A stretch of DNA of 64,000 nucleotides from RHKX01 sp963820055 (GTDB taxonomy: Bacteria; Actinomycetota; Thermoleophilia; Solirubrobacterales; 70-9). This document shows, piece by piece, positions 8,345 to 17,903 of this stretch (position 1 is its first letter; every line of letters starts with the position of its first letter). Below the pieces are notes generated by a model. It was not told the DNA's origin. It did no database searches and saw nothing but the letters and a program-made list of their open reading frames with translations. Location of the stretch: assembly GCA_963820055.1 (NCBI GenBank), contig CAWFYJ010000001.1, positions 248,001-312,000 on the forward strand, written 5' to 3'. The position numbers and the translations under genes were made by a program.

Positions 8345-9120
8345 GCGGCGGCGGCGAGCGGGGCTACGCCCGGGCGGGGGGCAACGGAGCCGGCAGCCAG
8401 GAGGGCATCGATCTCGATCGGCGCCCGCGCTTCCCGGTGCCGCGCGGTTGGCGGCGGCCGTCGCGACGCCGGGTCCGCGCGATCCGCGACCGGCTTCGCG
8501 AGATCTACGGATCGCGGCGCAACGATCCGCACGGCGACCCCGTCCACGAGCTCGTCCTGACGATCCTCTCCCAGAACACCAACGACAACAACCGCGACGT
8601 CGCCTACCGGCGCCTCCGCGACCGGCTCGGCGACTGGGACGCGATCCGCGACGCGCCGACCGCCGACGTGATCGAGGCGATCCGCCCCGGCGGGCTCGCG
8701 AACATCAAGGGCCCGCGGATCCAGCACGTGCTCGCCGAGCTCGGCCCCGAGGCCGATCTCGACTGGCTCCGGGACGCGCCGCGCGAGGAGGCGGTCGCCT
8801 ACCTGACTTCCCTGCCGGGGGTCGGCCGAAAGACGGCCGCCTGCGTGATGATCTTCGCTCTCGACCGGCCCGAAATACCCGTCGACACGCACGTCCACCG
8901 CGTCGGCGGCCGCCTCGGGCTGTTCCCGATCGGGATCTCCCTCGAGGCCGCCCACGACGAGATGCTCGCGATCACCGACCGCGAGGACGCCTACGAGCTG
9001 CACATGAATCTGATCTCGCACGGCCGCCGGATCTGCCGCCCGCGCCCGCGCTGCGGGGAGTGCGCCCTGGCGCGGATGTGCGTCGCCCGCCGAGCCGGAC
9101 TCGTCGAGCCGGTCGTCTGA
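8341..9120 (+). CDS. Endonuclease III-like DNA glycosylase (HhH-GPD, Fe-S)
   Basis: 259 residues with a basic 50-residue N-terminal extension. The HhH-GPD core has LVLTILSQNTND, the helix-hairpin-helix LPGVGRKTAACVM with the catalytic Lys, and VDTHVHRVGGRLG with the catalytic Asp, as in Nth. This supports a bifunctional glycosylase/AP-lyase removing oxidised pyrimidines. Four cysteines near the C-terminus (ICRPRPRCGECALARMC) would bind a 4Fe-4S cluster, but the first gap is five residues instead of the usual six. No T/G-thymine-glycosylase or MutY hallmark is seen. Expressed with the PfkB gene through the ATGA overlap. Confidence 0.88.
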   Translation: MSGGGERGYARAGGNGAGSQEGIDLDRRPRFPVPRGWRRPSRRRVRAIRDRLREIYGSRRNDPHGDPVHELVLTILSQNTNDNNRDVAYRRLRDRLGDWDAIRDAPTADVIEAIRPGGLANIKGPRIQHVLAELGPEADLDWLRDAPREEAVAYLTSLPGVGRKTAACVMIFALDRPEIPVDTHVHRVGGRLGLFPIGISLEAAHDEMLAITDREDAYELHMNLISHGRRICRPRPRCGECALARMCVARRAGLVEPVV

Positions 9121-9124
9121 GCCC

Positions 9125-9152
9125 TTATCGACTCCCCGCCAGTGGGTAGTAT
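9125..9152 (+). promoter_or_regulatory. Promoter of the cytochrome c gene
   Basis: TTATCG (9125-9130), a 16-base spacer, then TAGTAT (9147-9152). The predicted transcript starts near 9159, just before a perfect 18-bp palindrome, leaving a 5' leader of about 40 bases. Confidence 0.4.
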
Positions 9153-9160
9153 CCGCGCCC

Positions 9161-9178
9161 GGACGGGACGTCCCGTCC
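9161..9178. promoter_or_regulatory. Perfect 18-bp palindrome in the cytochrome c leader
   Basis: GGACGGGACGTCCCGTCC is identical to its reverse complement. It sits directly after the likely transcription start and 20 bases before the ATG, the position of a repressor operator or of a 5' RNA hairpin. No other copy was noticed in the window. Confidence 0.5.
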
Positions 9179-9197
9179 ACCTCGCCCACTCATCGCA

Positions 9198-9590
9198 ATG
9201 AACAAGCGCATCTTCATCACCTTCGGCCTCGTGGCACTGCTCCTCGTGGTGATCATCCCGCTCTGGGCCTTCGGCAAGGACGGCTCCGACTCGTCCTCGC
9301 CCGAGAAGGTCGCCGCATCCGACGAGGCCGCCCGCCAGCTCTTCCAGACCAACTGCGGCTCCTGCCACACCCTGGCCCGGGCCGGCACCGACGGGATCGT
9401 CGGCCCCAACCTCGACGATCGCCTCGCCGCCGCCGGCCCGGCGGTGGACGCGGCCGCCATCGACGCCACCCAGCAGCGCGTCATGACCGCCATCCAGAAG
9501 GGTGTCAACGGCGCCATGCCGGCGGGCATCCTCGAGGGCTCGAACGCGGAGACGGTCTCCAACTTCGTGGCCCGCGTAGCCGGCCAGTAG
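9198..9590 (+). CDS. Membrane-anchored c-type cytochrome
   Basis: 130 residues. Residues 7-26 form one hydrophobic segment (signal anchor or uncleaved signal), followed by a Ser/Asp linker and a single class I cytochrome c domain. Haem is bound by CGSCH (about residues 54-58), and Met in GAMPAGI (about residue 111) is the expected sixth ligand. It should act outside the membrane as a one-electron carrier, perhaps to a terminal oxidase. No oxidase or bc-complex gene is nearby, so its partner is unknown. It ends with closely spaced stop triplets (TAG TAG TAG). Confidence 0.88.
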   Translation: MNKRIFITFGLVALLLVVIIPLWAFGKDGSDSSSPEKVAASDEAARQLFQTNCGSCHTLARAGTDGIVGPNLDDRLAAAGPAVDAAAIDATQQRVMTAIQKGVNGAMPAGILEGSNAETVSNFVARVAGQ

Positions 9591-9642
9591 TAGTAGTTAA
9601 CCCCGCGCGGCGGGAGGGGACGGGAGGAACCGTCTGTTCGGG

Positions 9643-9834
9643 CCAGCCGGGGGTGGACTTGGGCAGTGAGGGGGTCGGTGGCGGACGTCCGGATGCGGAA
9701 ATAGCCCCGGTCGGGTGCAAAACCGCATCCCGGCCGAGCGGAGCCCGATTTGGCCCATATATGGGCCTTTTCAACCTCCGCTCCGCCCCGGAGCCCCCTT
9801 CACTGCCAAACGCCCCTCGGCCGAACAGCCCGCC
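9643..9834. repeat. Dispersed repeat, copy related to the one after purB
   Basis: Two blocks match 31470-31596 in the same order and orientation: CCAGCCGGGGGTGG (9643-9656 and 31470-31483, identical) and a tail starting CTCCGCCCCGG (9781-9791 and 31547-31557) and ending in AACAGCCCGCC (9824-9834 and 31586-31596). In both copies a strong palindrome lies between the blocks, but its sequence differs. This copy lacks the left third of the purB copy. Confidence 0.6.
9736..9783. repeat. Nested symmetric palindrome
   Basis: The core GGCCCATATATGGGCC (9752-9767) is a perfect 16-bp palindrome. GAGCGGAG (9736-9743) and CTCCGCTC (9776-9783) pair around exactly the same centre, with 8 bases on each side between core and arms. 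A concentric two-level design suggests a cruciform or dimeric-protein site more than a terminator. Confidence 0.65.
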
Positions 9835-9858
9835 CACCCACCGCTGGCGGGGTCCCGA

Positions 9859-9924
9859 GGGCCGAGCGGTGCGCCACGCGGCGAACTCCGAAGAGCCGGA
9901 GCCGCGTGGCGTGCCGCTCGGCCC
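9859..9924. repeat. Long hairpin upstream of the dnaK promoter
   Basis: GGGCCGAGCGG (9859-9869) pairs with CCGCTCGGCCC (9914-9924). Inside it GCCACGCGGC (9873-9882) pairs with GCCGCGTGGC (9901-9910). The three bases between the stems can pair with G-U wobbles, so an almost continuous 24-bp stem forms, with CTCC/GGAG at the tip. It ends 15 bases before the -35 of dnaK. There is no U tract. It may block read-through from the cytochrome gene. Confidence 0.65.
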
Positions 9925-9939
9925 CGCCACCCGACCCCC

Positions 9940-9968
9940 TTGGAACGTGGCATAACATCTGCTACATT
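9940..9968 (+). promoter_or_regulatory. dnaK promoter
   Basis: TTGGAA (9940-9945), a 17-base spacer and TACATT (9963-9968): a vegetative-sigma promoter of good spacing. The -10 box lies inside the candidate HspR operator. The transcript would start near 9975, giving a leader of about 50 bases with GGAAAGGA (10009-10016) as the ribosome site. Confidence 0.65.
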
Positions 9969-9979
9969 GGCACTTAGAT
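9957..9979. promoter_or_regulatory. Candidate HspR operator of the dnaK operon
   Basis: Read on the minus strand, this 23-base stretch matches the one before clpB (19508-19530): both are ATCTAAGTG, one variable base, C, three variable bases, GTA, one variable base, CAGAT. Eighteen positions are specified. It overlaps the dnaK -10, so binding would block RNA polymerase. It differs from the classic HAIR sequence (CTTGAGT-N7-ACTCAAG) but sits on exactly the two operons HspR is known to repress elsewhere, and hspR is in this operon. Confidence 0.65.
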
Positions 9980-10024
9980 TTTCACAGCAGACACCGCATA
10001 CCGCATCAGGAAAGGAATTTGACC

Positions 10025-11926
<1,902 letters not shown>

Positions 11927-11955
11927 GCCGCGGCCGGACTCGATCGGAGACAGCT

Positions 11956-12600
11956 ATGGACGAGCGAACGACCAATGGCGAGCAGGCGGGGACGGGCGAG
12001 CCCGTTCCCGCCTCCGAGGCCGAACCCGAGGTGATCGACGCCGAGGTCGTCCCCGACGACGAGGGCGGCGAGGCAGCCGCGATCGAGGTCGAAACCGACC
12101 TCGATCGGCTGCTGGCGGAACGGACGCGGGAGCGCGACGAGCACCTCGAGCTCGCGCAGCGCGCCCGTGCCGACTTCGAGAACTACCGGCGCCGGGTCAA
12201 GTCCGAGATCGCCGAGGCCGAACTGCGTGGGCGGGCGACGATCGCCCGCAGCGTCCTGCCGGCGCTCGACAACCTCGAGCGCGCCCTCGTTGCCGCCGGG
12301 GTCGACCCAGGCGAGCAGGCCGAGCCGGCGGGCGAGCAGCCGAGCCGCGAGGTGTCGGCGCGCGACGCGCTGGCCGAGGGCGTGGCCCTCGTCTATCGCG
12401 AGCTCGGAAACGCCCTGCAGCGGACCGGCGTCGTCGCCTTCGATCCGGTCGGTGAGCGCTTCGACCCCTCCGAGCACGAGGCGATCGCGACCGGCGCCGC
12501 CGAGGGCGTGGAGGCCGGAACGGTCATCGAGACCCTCGAGCGCGGGTACCGCGTCGATGCCCAGGTGATCCGCCCGGCGCGCGTCGTCGTCAGCGGATAG
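11956..12600 (+). CDS. grpE: Nucleotide exchange factor GrpE
   Basis: 214 residues. An acidic, disordered N-terminus (about 1-50) precedes the long coiled coil with RADFENYRRRVKSE (about 70-83), the GrpE hallmark. The C-terminal beta domain contains VVAFDPVGERFDPSEHEAI and ETLERGYRVDAQVIRPARVVVS. A Glu/Pro-rich insert (GEQAEPAGEQPSREV) sits before the beta domain. It releases ADP from DnaK. It lies 29 bases after dnaK and 10 bases before dnaJ, in one operon. Confidence 0.96.
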   Translation: MDERTTNGEQAGTGEPVPASEAEPEVIDAEVVPDDEGGEAAAIEVETDLDRLLAERTRERDEHLELAQRARADFENYRRRVKSEIAEAELRGRATIARSVLPALDNLERALVAAGVDPGEQAEPAGEQPSREVSARDALAEGVALVYRELGNALQRTGVVAFDPVGERFDPSEHEAIATGAAEGVEAGTVIETLERGYRVDAQVIRPARVVVSG

Positions 12601-12610
12601 GAGCGGGCTG

Positions 12611-13732
12611 ATGGCGCGCGATCACTACGAAGTCCTCGGAGTCGACAAGAAGGCGAGCGACGAGGAGATCAAGCGGGCCTACCGCAAGCTGGCGCGCGAC
12701 TACCACCCCGACCGCAACCCCGACGACCCGAAGGCCGAGGAGCGGTTCAAGGAGATCGGTGCCGCCTACGAGGTCCTCAAGGACCCCGAGAAGCGCAAGG
12801 AGTACGACGCCGGCGGGATGTTCGGCGGCTTCGGCCGCGGCGCCGGCGGCCCGGCCGGGTTCGGCGGCAGCGCGAACGTCGGCGACATCTTCTCGACGAT
12901 CTTCGGTCGCGGCCGCGGTGGCCCCGAGCCGATGCGCGGCCGCGACCTCGAGACCGAGATCCGGCTCACCTTCGAGCAGGCCATGGAGGGCGCGCAGATC
13001 CCGGTCACCGTGCCGAAGCAGGCGACCTGCCCGACCTGTCACGGCGACGGCGCCGCACCCGGGACCAAGCCGGTCGTGTGCCCGCGCTGCGAGGGGCGCG
13101 GCGTCGACGCCCAGAGCCAGGGCTTCTTCTCGATCAGCCAGCCGTGCCCGCAGTGCGGTGGTCGGGGGCAAATCATCGAGCATCCCTGCCCGGACTGCCG
13201 CGGCACCGGCCTGACCCTGCAGCGCAAGCGCTACCGGGTGAACGTCCCCGCCGGCGTCAAGGACGGCACCCGCATCCGCCTCGCGGGCAAGGGCGAGGAC
13301 GGGCCGCTCGGTGGTCCGCCCGGCGACCTCTTCGTCACCACCCGCGTCGCCGCTTCGCCGATCTTCGCGAGGCGCGCCGACGGCAACCTCGAGGTCGACG
13401 TCCCGGTCACCCTCGCGGAGGCGATCGGCGGCGCCAACATCGAGGTGCCGACGCTGCGCGGGACGAAGCGGATCCGCGTTGCGCCGGGAACCCAGCACGG
13501 CACGATCCAGCGCCTCCGCGGCGAGGGGCCGCCGAAGCCGAATTCGCGCGACCGCGGCGACATCCACTACCGGCTCGCGGTCGAGATCCCGAAGGACCTC
13601 GACGACAAGCAGCGGGAGGCCCTCGCCGAGCTGTCGCGCAGCGACGACGGGCGCGACCCCCGCGCGCGGATCCTCAGCGGCGCCCGCGCGGCCGGTCGGT
13701 CCGACGAGTCGGGCAAGGTAGGCGCGGCGTGA
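12611..13732 (+). CDS. dnaJ: Chaperone DnaJ (Hsp40, type I)
   Basis: 373 residues. The J domain (1-70) carries the HPD tripeptide in YHPDRNPDD. A Gly/Phe-rich stretch follows (FGGFGRGAGGPAGFGG). Four zinc repeats follow at about residues 138-205: CPTCHGDG, CPRCEGRG, CPQCGGRG and CPDCRGTG. Then come the two client-binding beta domains (VNVPAGVKDGTRIRLAGKG and similar). It stimulates DnaK ATPase and delivers clients. Its TGA overlaps the GTG of hspR (GTGA at 13729), so the repressor is translated together with the chaperone it controls. Confidence 0.97.
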   Translation: MARDHYEVLGVDKKASDEEIKRAYRKLARDYHPDRNPDDPKAEERFKEIGAAYEVLKDPEKRKEYDAGGMFGGFGRGAGGPAGFGGSANVGDIFSTIFGRGRGGPEPMRGRDLETEIRLTFEQAMEGAQIPVTVPKQATCPTCHGDGAAPGTKPVVCPRCEGRGVDAQSQGFFSISQPCPQCGGRGQIIEHPCPDCRGTGLTLQRKRYRVNVPAGVKDGTRIRLAGKGEDGPLGGPPGDLFVTTRVAASPIFARRADGNLEVDVPVTLAEAIGGANIEVPTLRGTKRIRVAPGTQHGTIQRLRGEGPPKPNSRDRGDIHYRLAVEIPKDLDDKQREALAELSRSDDGRDPRARILSGARAAGRSDESGKVGAA

Positions 13733-14238
13733 GCGACGCTTCGGAAAGGGGCGAGGGCAGCGTGGTAAGGCGGACCACGACGGTCGAGACGCGGATCGAC
13801 AGAGACCGCGGCGTGTTCATGATCTCCGTCGCCGCCGAGCTCGCCGAGATGCACCCGCAGACCCTGCGGATGTACGAGGCCCGCGGCCTGATCCACCCGC
13901 AGCGATCCCCGAAGAACACGCGCCTCTACTCGCACGAGGACGTCGAGCGCCTGCGGCGCATCCAGGAGATGACCGCCGAGCAGGGCCTCAACCTCGCCGG
14001 CGTCGAGACCGTCCTGGAGCTCGAGGAGCGGCTCGACGAGATGCGCTCCGAGCTGCGGCGGATGCGCGAGCGGACGGCCGAGATGGAGCAGCGGATGGCC
14101 GACGAAATCGAGCGCGCCCGCCGCTCGCTCGGCGCCGAGCTGGTCCCCTACGGCGCCTACGAGTCGACCCTCTCCGGGGGGGACCGCCGGGTCAGGATTC
14201 CGGTCAGCCGGACGTCCCGGCCGAGCTCGCAGGCCTGA
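13729..14238 (+). CDS. hspR: Heat-shock repressor HspR (MerR family)
   Basis: 169 residues from GTG 13729; GTG 13762 is a possible alternative. The winged-helix MerR domain (about 30-95) has VFMISVAAELAEMHPQTLRMYEARGLI, the HspR-type recognition region, and SPKNTRLYSHEDVERLRRI. A coiled coil follows (LELEERLDEMRSELRRMRERTAEMEQR), then a basic tail. In other actinobacteria HspR with DnaK as co-repressor binds HAIR sites before dnaK and clpB; both genes in this window carry a shared candidate site. Ends one base before the stop of the convergent gene. Confidence 0.95.
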   Translation: MSDASERGEGSVVRRTTTVETRIDRDRGVFMISVAAELAEMHPQTLRMYEARGLIHPQRSPKNTRLYSHEDVERLRRIQEMTAEQGLNLAGVETVLELEERLDEMRSELRRMRERTAEMEQRMADEIERARRSLGAELVPYGAYESTLSGGDRRVRIPVSRTSRPSSQA

Positions 14239-14239
14239 C

Positions 14240-15151
14240 TCAGCCGCCGCGAAGCAAGCGGTCGGCGACGCCCTCGACCGTCTCGATCCCGTACTCCATC
14301 GACGGTCCCTGGTCGGAGAGGACCGCGATCGCCTGAACCGTGTCGTCCCGGCGCAGCTCGGCCGCCTGATTGACGATCTGCCCGTCGGGATCGGGGCGCC
14401 ACCCGCCCTTGAAGCGGACGCTCCAGCCGCGCCCGGACGCGACCGCGGGAATCCCCCAGCTCTGCTCCGGGACGATCGAGCCGAGCAGGCCGAGACCGAA
14501 CTTCTCGTAGCGCTCCGGGAAGACCCGGCCGAGGTGATCGAACATCGTCGCCATGTCGGCGGCGCTGATCGCGCTCGCCCCCCACGTCTCCGAGGATTCG
14601 AAGTCCCGCATCCCCGCCCGGTGGGCGATGGCGTCGAGCCCGTCCGGGCCGACGCGCGCGAAGACTCTCGTCGCGGCGTCGTTGTCGGAGACGGTGATCA
14701 TCCGCCGCAGCTCTGCGGCGGCGGCGTCGTCGAGATCGCCGTCGCCGTCGGCGATCCGCTGCAGCTCGGCCGCGAGGATCATCGCCTTGACGAGGCTCGC
14801 CGACTGGAAGAGCTCGTGCTCGTTGCGGCCGTGGACCGAGCCGTCGGGGCCGGTGGCGGCGAAGGCGACCCGGCCCTCGCGCCCGTCGGCGAAGCCGGCT
14901 GCGGACTCGACCCGCGCCCGGCGCCGCGCCACGGGCGGATTCGCGGCCAGTTGGCGCCGTCCCCGCGCCTCGGTCCGATCCGGGTCCGGATGGGCCATCG
15001 GCGCTTTCGGGTCGGCGGCGGTCGTCGTCGCCGGCTCCGCTCCGTCCCCGGAGCCGCCCGTCGCCGCAACGACGACGACCACGGCGAGCAACAGCGTCGC
15101 CGCCATGAGGAGAGCGATCAGTCCACGCTTGCCGATCAGATACCTTCGCAT
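14240..15151 (-). CDS. Membrane-anchored serine hydrolase, class A beta-lactamase fold
   Basis: 303 residues. Residues 9-30 are a hydrophobic anchor (LIALLMAATLLLAVVVVVAA), then a Pro/Thr/Arg linker to about residue 90. The catalytic motifs of the penicilloyl-serine transferase fold are present: SLVK (SxxK, residues 119-122), SDN (155-157) and FKGGW (KGG) near residue 250. The Glu166-containing omega loop of true class A beta-lactamases is not clear, so a DD-peptidase-like or unknown role in cell-wall metabolism is as likely as antibiotic resistance. Its ATG is only two bases from the ATG of the divergent gene. Confidence 0.8.
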   Translation of the reverse strand: MRRYLIGKRGLIALLMAATLLLAVVVVVAATGGSGDGAEPATTTAADPKAPMAHPDPDRTEARGRRQLAANPPVARRRARVESAAGFADGREGRVAFAATGPDGSVHGRNEHELFQSASLVKAMILAAELQRIADGDGDLDDAAAAELRRMITVSDNDAATRVFARVGPDGLDAIAHRAGMRDFESSETWGASAISAADMATMFDHLGRVFPERYEKFGLGLLGSIVPEQSWGIPAVASGRGWSVRFKGGWRPDPDGQIVNQAAELRRDDTVQAIAVLSDQGPSMEYGIETVEGVADRLLRGG

Positions 15152-15153
15152 CC

Positions 15154-15561
15154 ATGAACGCGACGAGCACCGCCCAGCCCGACGACCTCGCCCGCCTCGG
15201 CGCCACCGCGATCGCCGCCGGGCGGATCGGGATCGGGATCGGGGCGATGTTCCTGACCCGGCCGGCGCTCAAGGCCCTCGGATTCACCGACCCGGACGGC
15301 GCCACCGTCGCGCTCGCGAGGCTCGCCGGCGGTCGCGACATCGCCCTCGGACTGCATGGCCTGTCGGTTCGAAACGACCCGGGCGAGCTCCGCAAGTCGG
15401 TCCTGCTCGGCGCCGCGGTCGACGCCGGTGACGCCGCCGCTTTCACCGCGGCCCTGGTCGGTCGCGACGGGATCGACCGGACCGCCGCCATGAACGTGCC
15501 GATCGCCGGAGCCGCCGTCATCGCCGGGGCGTTCGTCGCAATTCGCCTGCGACGCGGCTGA
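15154..15561 (+). CDS. Small membrane protein, DUF4267-like
   Basis: 135 residues. Two or three hydrophobic segments: about 17-35 (ATAIAAGRIGIGIGAMFL), 80-100 and 110-130 (VPIAGAAVIAGAFVAI). The block LGFTDPDGATVALARLAGGRDIALGL resembles DUF4267-type proteins, whose function is unknown. It begins two bases from the divergent beta-lactamase-fold gene, with no room for a conventional leader on either strand, and ends 9 bases from the convergent MscS gene. An internal start is possible but none has a clear ribosome site. Confidence 0.65.
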   Translation: MNATSTAQPDDLARLGATAIAAGRIGIGIGAMFLTRPALKALGFTDPDGATVALARLAGGRDIALGLHGLSVRNDPGELRKSVLLGAAVDAGDAAAFTAALVGRDGIDRTAAMNVPIAGAAVIAGAFVAIRLRRG

Positions 15562-15569
15562 CCCCGGGC

Positions 15570-16562
15570 TCAGCTGGATCGGCCCGTCTCGGTCTCCTGC
15601 TCGGCCGTCGGCGTCGGCAGGTCGTAGGCATCGGGCTTGCCGTCGAGATCGCTGTCGCGGACGGCGTCGAGGACGTCGCTTGCGAGCTTCGGGCCGTCCG
15701 CCGGGTTGAGCGGGACCGCAAGGATCGTCACGGTCACCTCGTCGCCGTGAAGTTCCTCGAGCCGGACCTGGGGCTGGCTGCGCAACGGAATCGTGACGGC
15801 CTTTTCGATCATCCGCTGGAGCTTTTGGGGCGTCACGTCGGCGTTGAAGCGGGCCTTTAGCTCGACCCGCTCGGGCTCGGTGATCGGGATGACCGCGAGC
15901 ATCATGATCACGTTGTTCGGGATCATCGTCCGGTCGCCGCCGCTGACGAGCGTCGTATAGAAGAGGCCGAGGTTGCTGACGATCCCCTCGACCTCGCCGG
16001 CCATCGATCCGCCCTTGAGCTTGACCCGCTGACCGACGACGAACGGTCGCGTCGTCAGCAGCACGAGGCCGGCGAAGACGTGCGCGAGCGTCTGCTGGGC
16101 CGCGAGTCCGAGGACGACTGCGGTGAAGGCGCCGCCGACCGCCAGCGTTTCGGGCTTGACGCCGGCAATCCGCAGCGCCGCGATCACCACGACCACGATC
16201 GTGCCGAGCCGGATCAGGAACCCGACGGTGCCGGCGGTGCCGGGCTCCATCCGCCTGAACAGCGCGGGTTGAAAGCTCTGCGCCAGCGTCCGGGCGAGCA
16301 ACCAGCCGAGCAGGGCGATGATCGCCGCGGTGATGTAGCGAAGCTCCCTGCCGGCGTCGGGAAGCAGTGAATCGCGGTTGTCGAAGGCGATGATCACGCC
16401 GATGATCAGAACGAGCAGGACGATCGCCTCGCGGCGTGCCTTGCGGGCGTCGCCGCGGCTGATCTCGGCGCCGAGACCGACCTCGCGCCAGACCTCGGTC
16501 CGCGACTCGAACATGCTGCCCGACCTGCGGGCGTCCTTGGCTTTTCCGTAGATCCGCCTCAT
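15570..16562 (-). CDS. MscS-family mechanosensitive channel
   Basis: 330 residues. Four hydrophobic segments at about 47-62, 76-95, 108-130 and 140-172. The last is the pore-lining helix and matches MscS closely: VGGAFTAVVLGLAAQQTLAHVFAGLVLL. The beta domain starts with TTRPFVVGQRVKLKGGSMAGEVEGI, and TMIPNNVIMM is the typical family motif. It should open under membrane tension and release osmolytes. The C-terminal tail is acidic (DSDLDGKPDAYDLP). Starts at ATG 16562. Confidence 0.92.
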   Translation of the reverse strand: MRRIYGKAKDARRSGSMFESRTEVWREVGLGAEISRGDARKARREAIVLLVLIIGVIIAFDNRDSLLPDAGRELRYITAAIIALLGWLLARTLAQSFQPALFRRMEPGTAGTVGFLIRLGTIVVVVIAALRIAGVKPETLAVGGAFTAVVLGLAAQQTLAHVFAGLVLLTTRPFVVGQRVKLKGGSMAGEVEGIVSNLGLFYTTLVSGGDRTMIPNNVIMMLAVIPITEPERVELKARFNADVTPQKLQRMIEKAVTIPLRSQPQVRLEELHGDEVTVTILAVPLNPADGPKLASDVLDAVRDSDLDGKPDAYDLPTPTAEQETETGRSS

Positions 16563-16640
16563 CGGGTCATTGTTGCGTCCGGCCCGGGGGCGGCGCAGCC
16601 CGATCCGAGGTCGGGGTCGCGAGACCGCTCGGAAATGGGG

Positions 16641-17903
16641 TCAGTCGGCGAGCATGCTCGACATCGCCTTGATCCCGACATCCATGGCCTGCCAGGCCTT
16701 GCCGGCGTGGAAGGGCTCTCCCGCCGAAAAGCGCATCGGGACCGAGAAGCCGAGCATCTTCTTGCCGAGTCGCCAGACGGGCGAGGTTCCGACCTTGTAG
16801 TCGCCGTCGGCATCGGGACGAACCCGGACCGGGCGATCCGGGTCTCCGGTCAACTCGACGGGTACCTGCGCGAACGTCGCCTTGTCGAACATCTCCATGA
16901 TGCACATGCTCACCGAGTCGAACGGTTGATCGAAGGGCTTCCCGTCGAGCTCGGCGCCGATGTGCGCGGCGACCGAATCAGCCTGCAGAAACGCCAGGAA
17001 GGCCTGCTTGATGGGGAAGTCCCCGGCATCTCCCGGAACGTAGACGTCGTCGTGCCCGGCGGCCAGCCGCGTTTCGAGATCGGTGGCGACGAAGCCGCGG
17101 TCATCGGACTCGAAGGCCGGGTAGCGAACGCCTGCGACGTAGGGTGGGAAGGCGATCAGGTGGTCGAACGCCCTGCTACCACCGTCGGCGTAGTGAACTT
17201 CGCCCGGGGTCACCTCGGTGGCGACCTCCTCGTTATGACCGTCGATACCACGCTCGGCGAACTCGTCCGTGACCAGGTCGTGCAGCCGTGGCCCGAAAGC
17301 CTGGATGTACCCGTGCTCATAGGTCGACCAGGCGATCTCGGCGAGGTCGCGGCCGCCGTTCTTTCGCAGCCAGGTCTCGAGCATGAAGACGATCTCGTAG
17401 AGCGGGCCCGAGCACTTGTTGTTCGGCGGCACGAGAAAGAGCACCCGCTGACGCTCGCCGCCGACGACACGGGCGCGGATCTGCTCGAAGTGCCGACGGA
17501 CCTCGAGCATCGAGTTCGAGGTCCAGATCGTGGCGCCGTACTCAGCTAGACCCGGGATCTCACCGGCGTTCGTGTCGGCCCCGGTGGCGATGACGAGCTT
17601 GTCGTAGCCGAACCGCTCGCCGTCCTCGAGGGTGACGAGCTTCGAGTCCGGATCGACCTCGGCGACGCGGCCGCGCTCGAAATCGATATCGCGACGTCGA
17701 AGCGGCTTGTTGAGGTCGACGAGCAGCGAGCCCGGATCCGCCCCGAATGGGACGTAGATGCTGTTCGGCCGGAAGAGGAAATCGTCGCGGTCGGAGATCA
17801 GCCTGATGTCGACGTCGTCGCGGTGCCGCATCCGCAGCAGAAATGCGGTCTCGAGCGCGGCAAAGCCGCCGCCGAGGATGAGCACTTTCGGTGGGGACGG
17901 CAT
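16641..17903 (-). CDS. FAD-dependent oxidoreductase, sulfide:quinone reductase-like
   Basis: 420 residues from ATG 17903, with AAGGAG about 6 bases upstream. The FAD-binding motif is VLILGGGFAALETAFLL (residues 7-23), the second FAD/NAD motif is near LVIATGADTNAGEIPGL, and the C-terminal FAD block is VYVPGDAGDFPIKQA. The fold is that of NDH-2/SQR enzymes. PPNNKCSGPLYEIVFMLE resembles the KCxGAPxE region of sulfide:quinone reductases and flavocytochrome c, including the active-site Cys. Too few other conserved cysteines are visible to be sure it oxidises sulfide; a persulfide- or quinone-reductase role is possible. Divergent from the WS/DGAT gene (142 bases between starts). Confidence 0.78.
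   Translation of the reverse strand: MPSPPKVLILGGGFAALETAFLLRMRHRDDVDIRLISDRDDFLFRPNSIYVPFGADPGSLLVDLNKPLRRRDIDFERGRVAEVDPDSKLVTLEDGERFGYDKLVIATGADTNAGEIPGLAEYGATIWTSNSMLEVRRHFEQIRARVVGGERQRVLFLVPPNNKCSGPLYEIVFMLETWLRKNGGRDLAEIAWSTYEHGYIQAFGPRLHDLVTDEFAERGIDGHNEEVATEVTPGEVHYADGGSRAFDHLIAFPPYVAGVRYPAFESDDRGFVATDLETRLAAGHDDVYVPGDAGDFPIKQAFLAFLQADSVAAHIGAELDGKPFDQPFDSVSMCIMEMFDKATFAQVPVELTGDPDRPVRVRPDADGDYKVGTSPVWRLGKKMLGFSVPMRFSAGEPFHAGKAWQAMDVGIKAMSSMLAD

Larger units (their letters stand above)
9591..10024. other. 434-base intergenic region rich in inverted repeats, before dnaK
   Basis: No coding sequence is supported here. From left to right it holds a CCAGCCGGGGGTGG box (9643-9656) shared with the repeat after purB; an inverted repeat GGATGCGG/CCGCATCC (9691-9698, 9723-9730); a nested palindrome (9736-9783); a tail block shared with the purB repeat (9781-9834); a very long hairpin (9859-9924); and the dnaK promoter with its operator. 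Arg/Pro-rich short frames here are typical of non-coding high-GC DNA. Confidence 0.8.

Noticed and set aside
10019..10024. TTG start for dnaK two codons earlier
   Set aside because: MGKTIGIDLG from ATG 10025 is the universal start and has better spacing to GGAAAGGA.
9591..10024. Possible small protein genes in the gap before dnaK
   Set aside because: Short frames are Pro/Arg/Ser-rich, overlap in several frames and coincide with inverted repeats, with no ribosome site.
14240..15151. Calling the serine hydrolase an antibiotic beta-lactamase
   Set aside because: SxxK, SDN and KGG are present but the omega-loop Glu is not evident, and the long linker and anchor suggest a cell-wall role.
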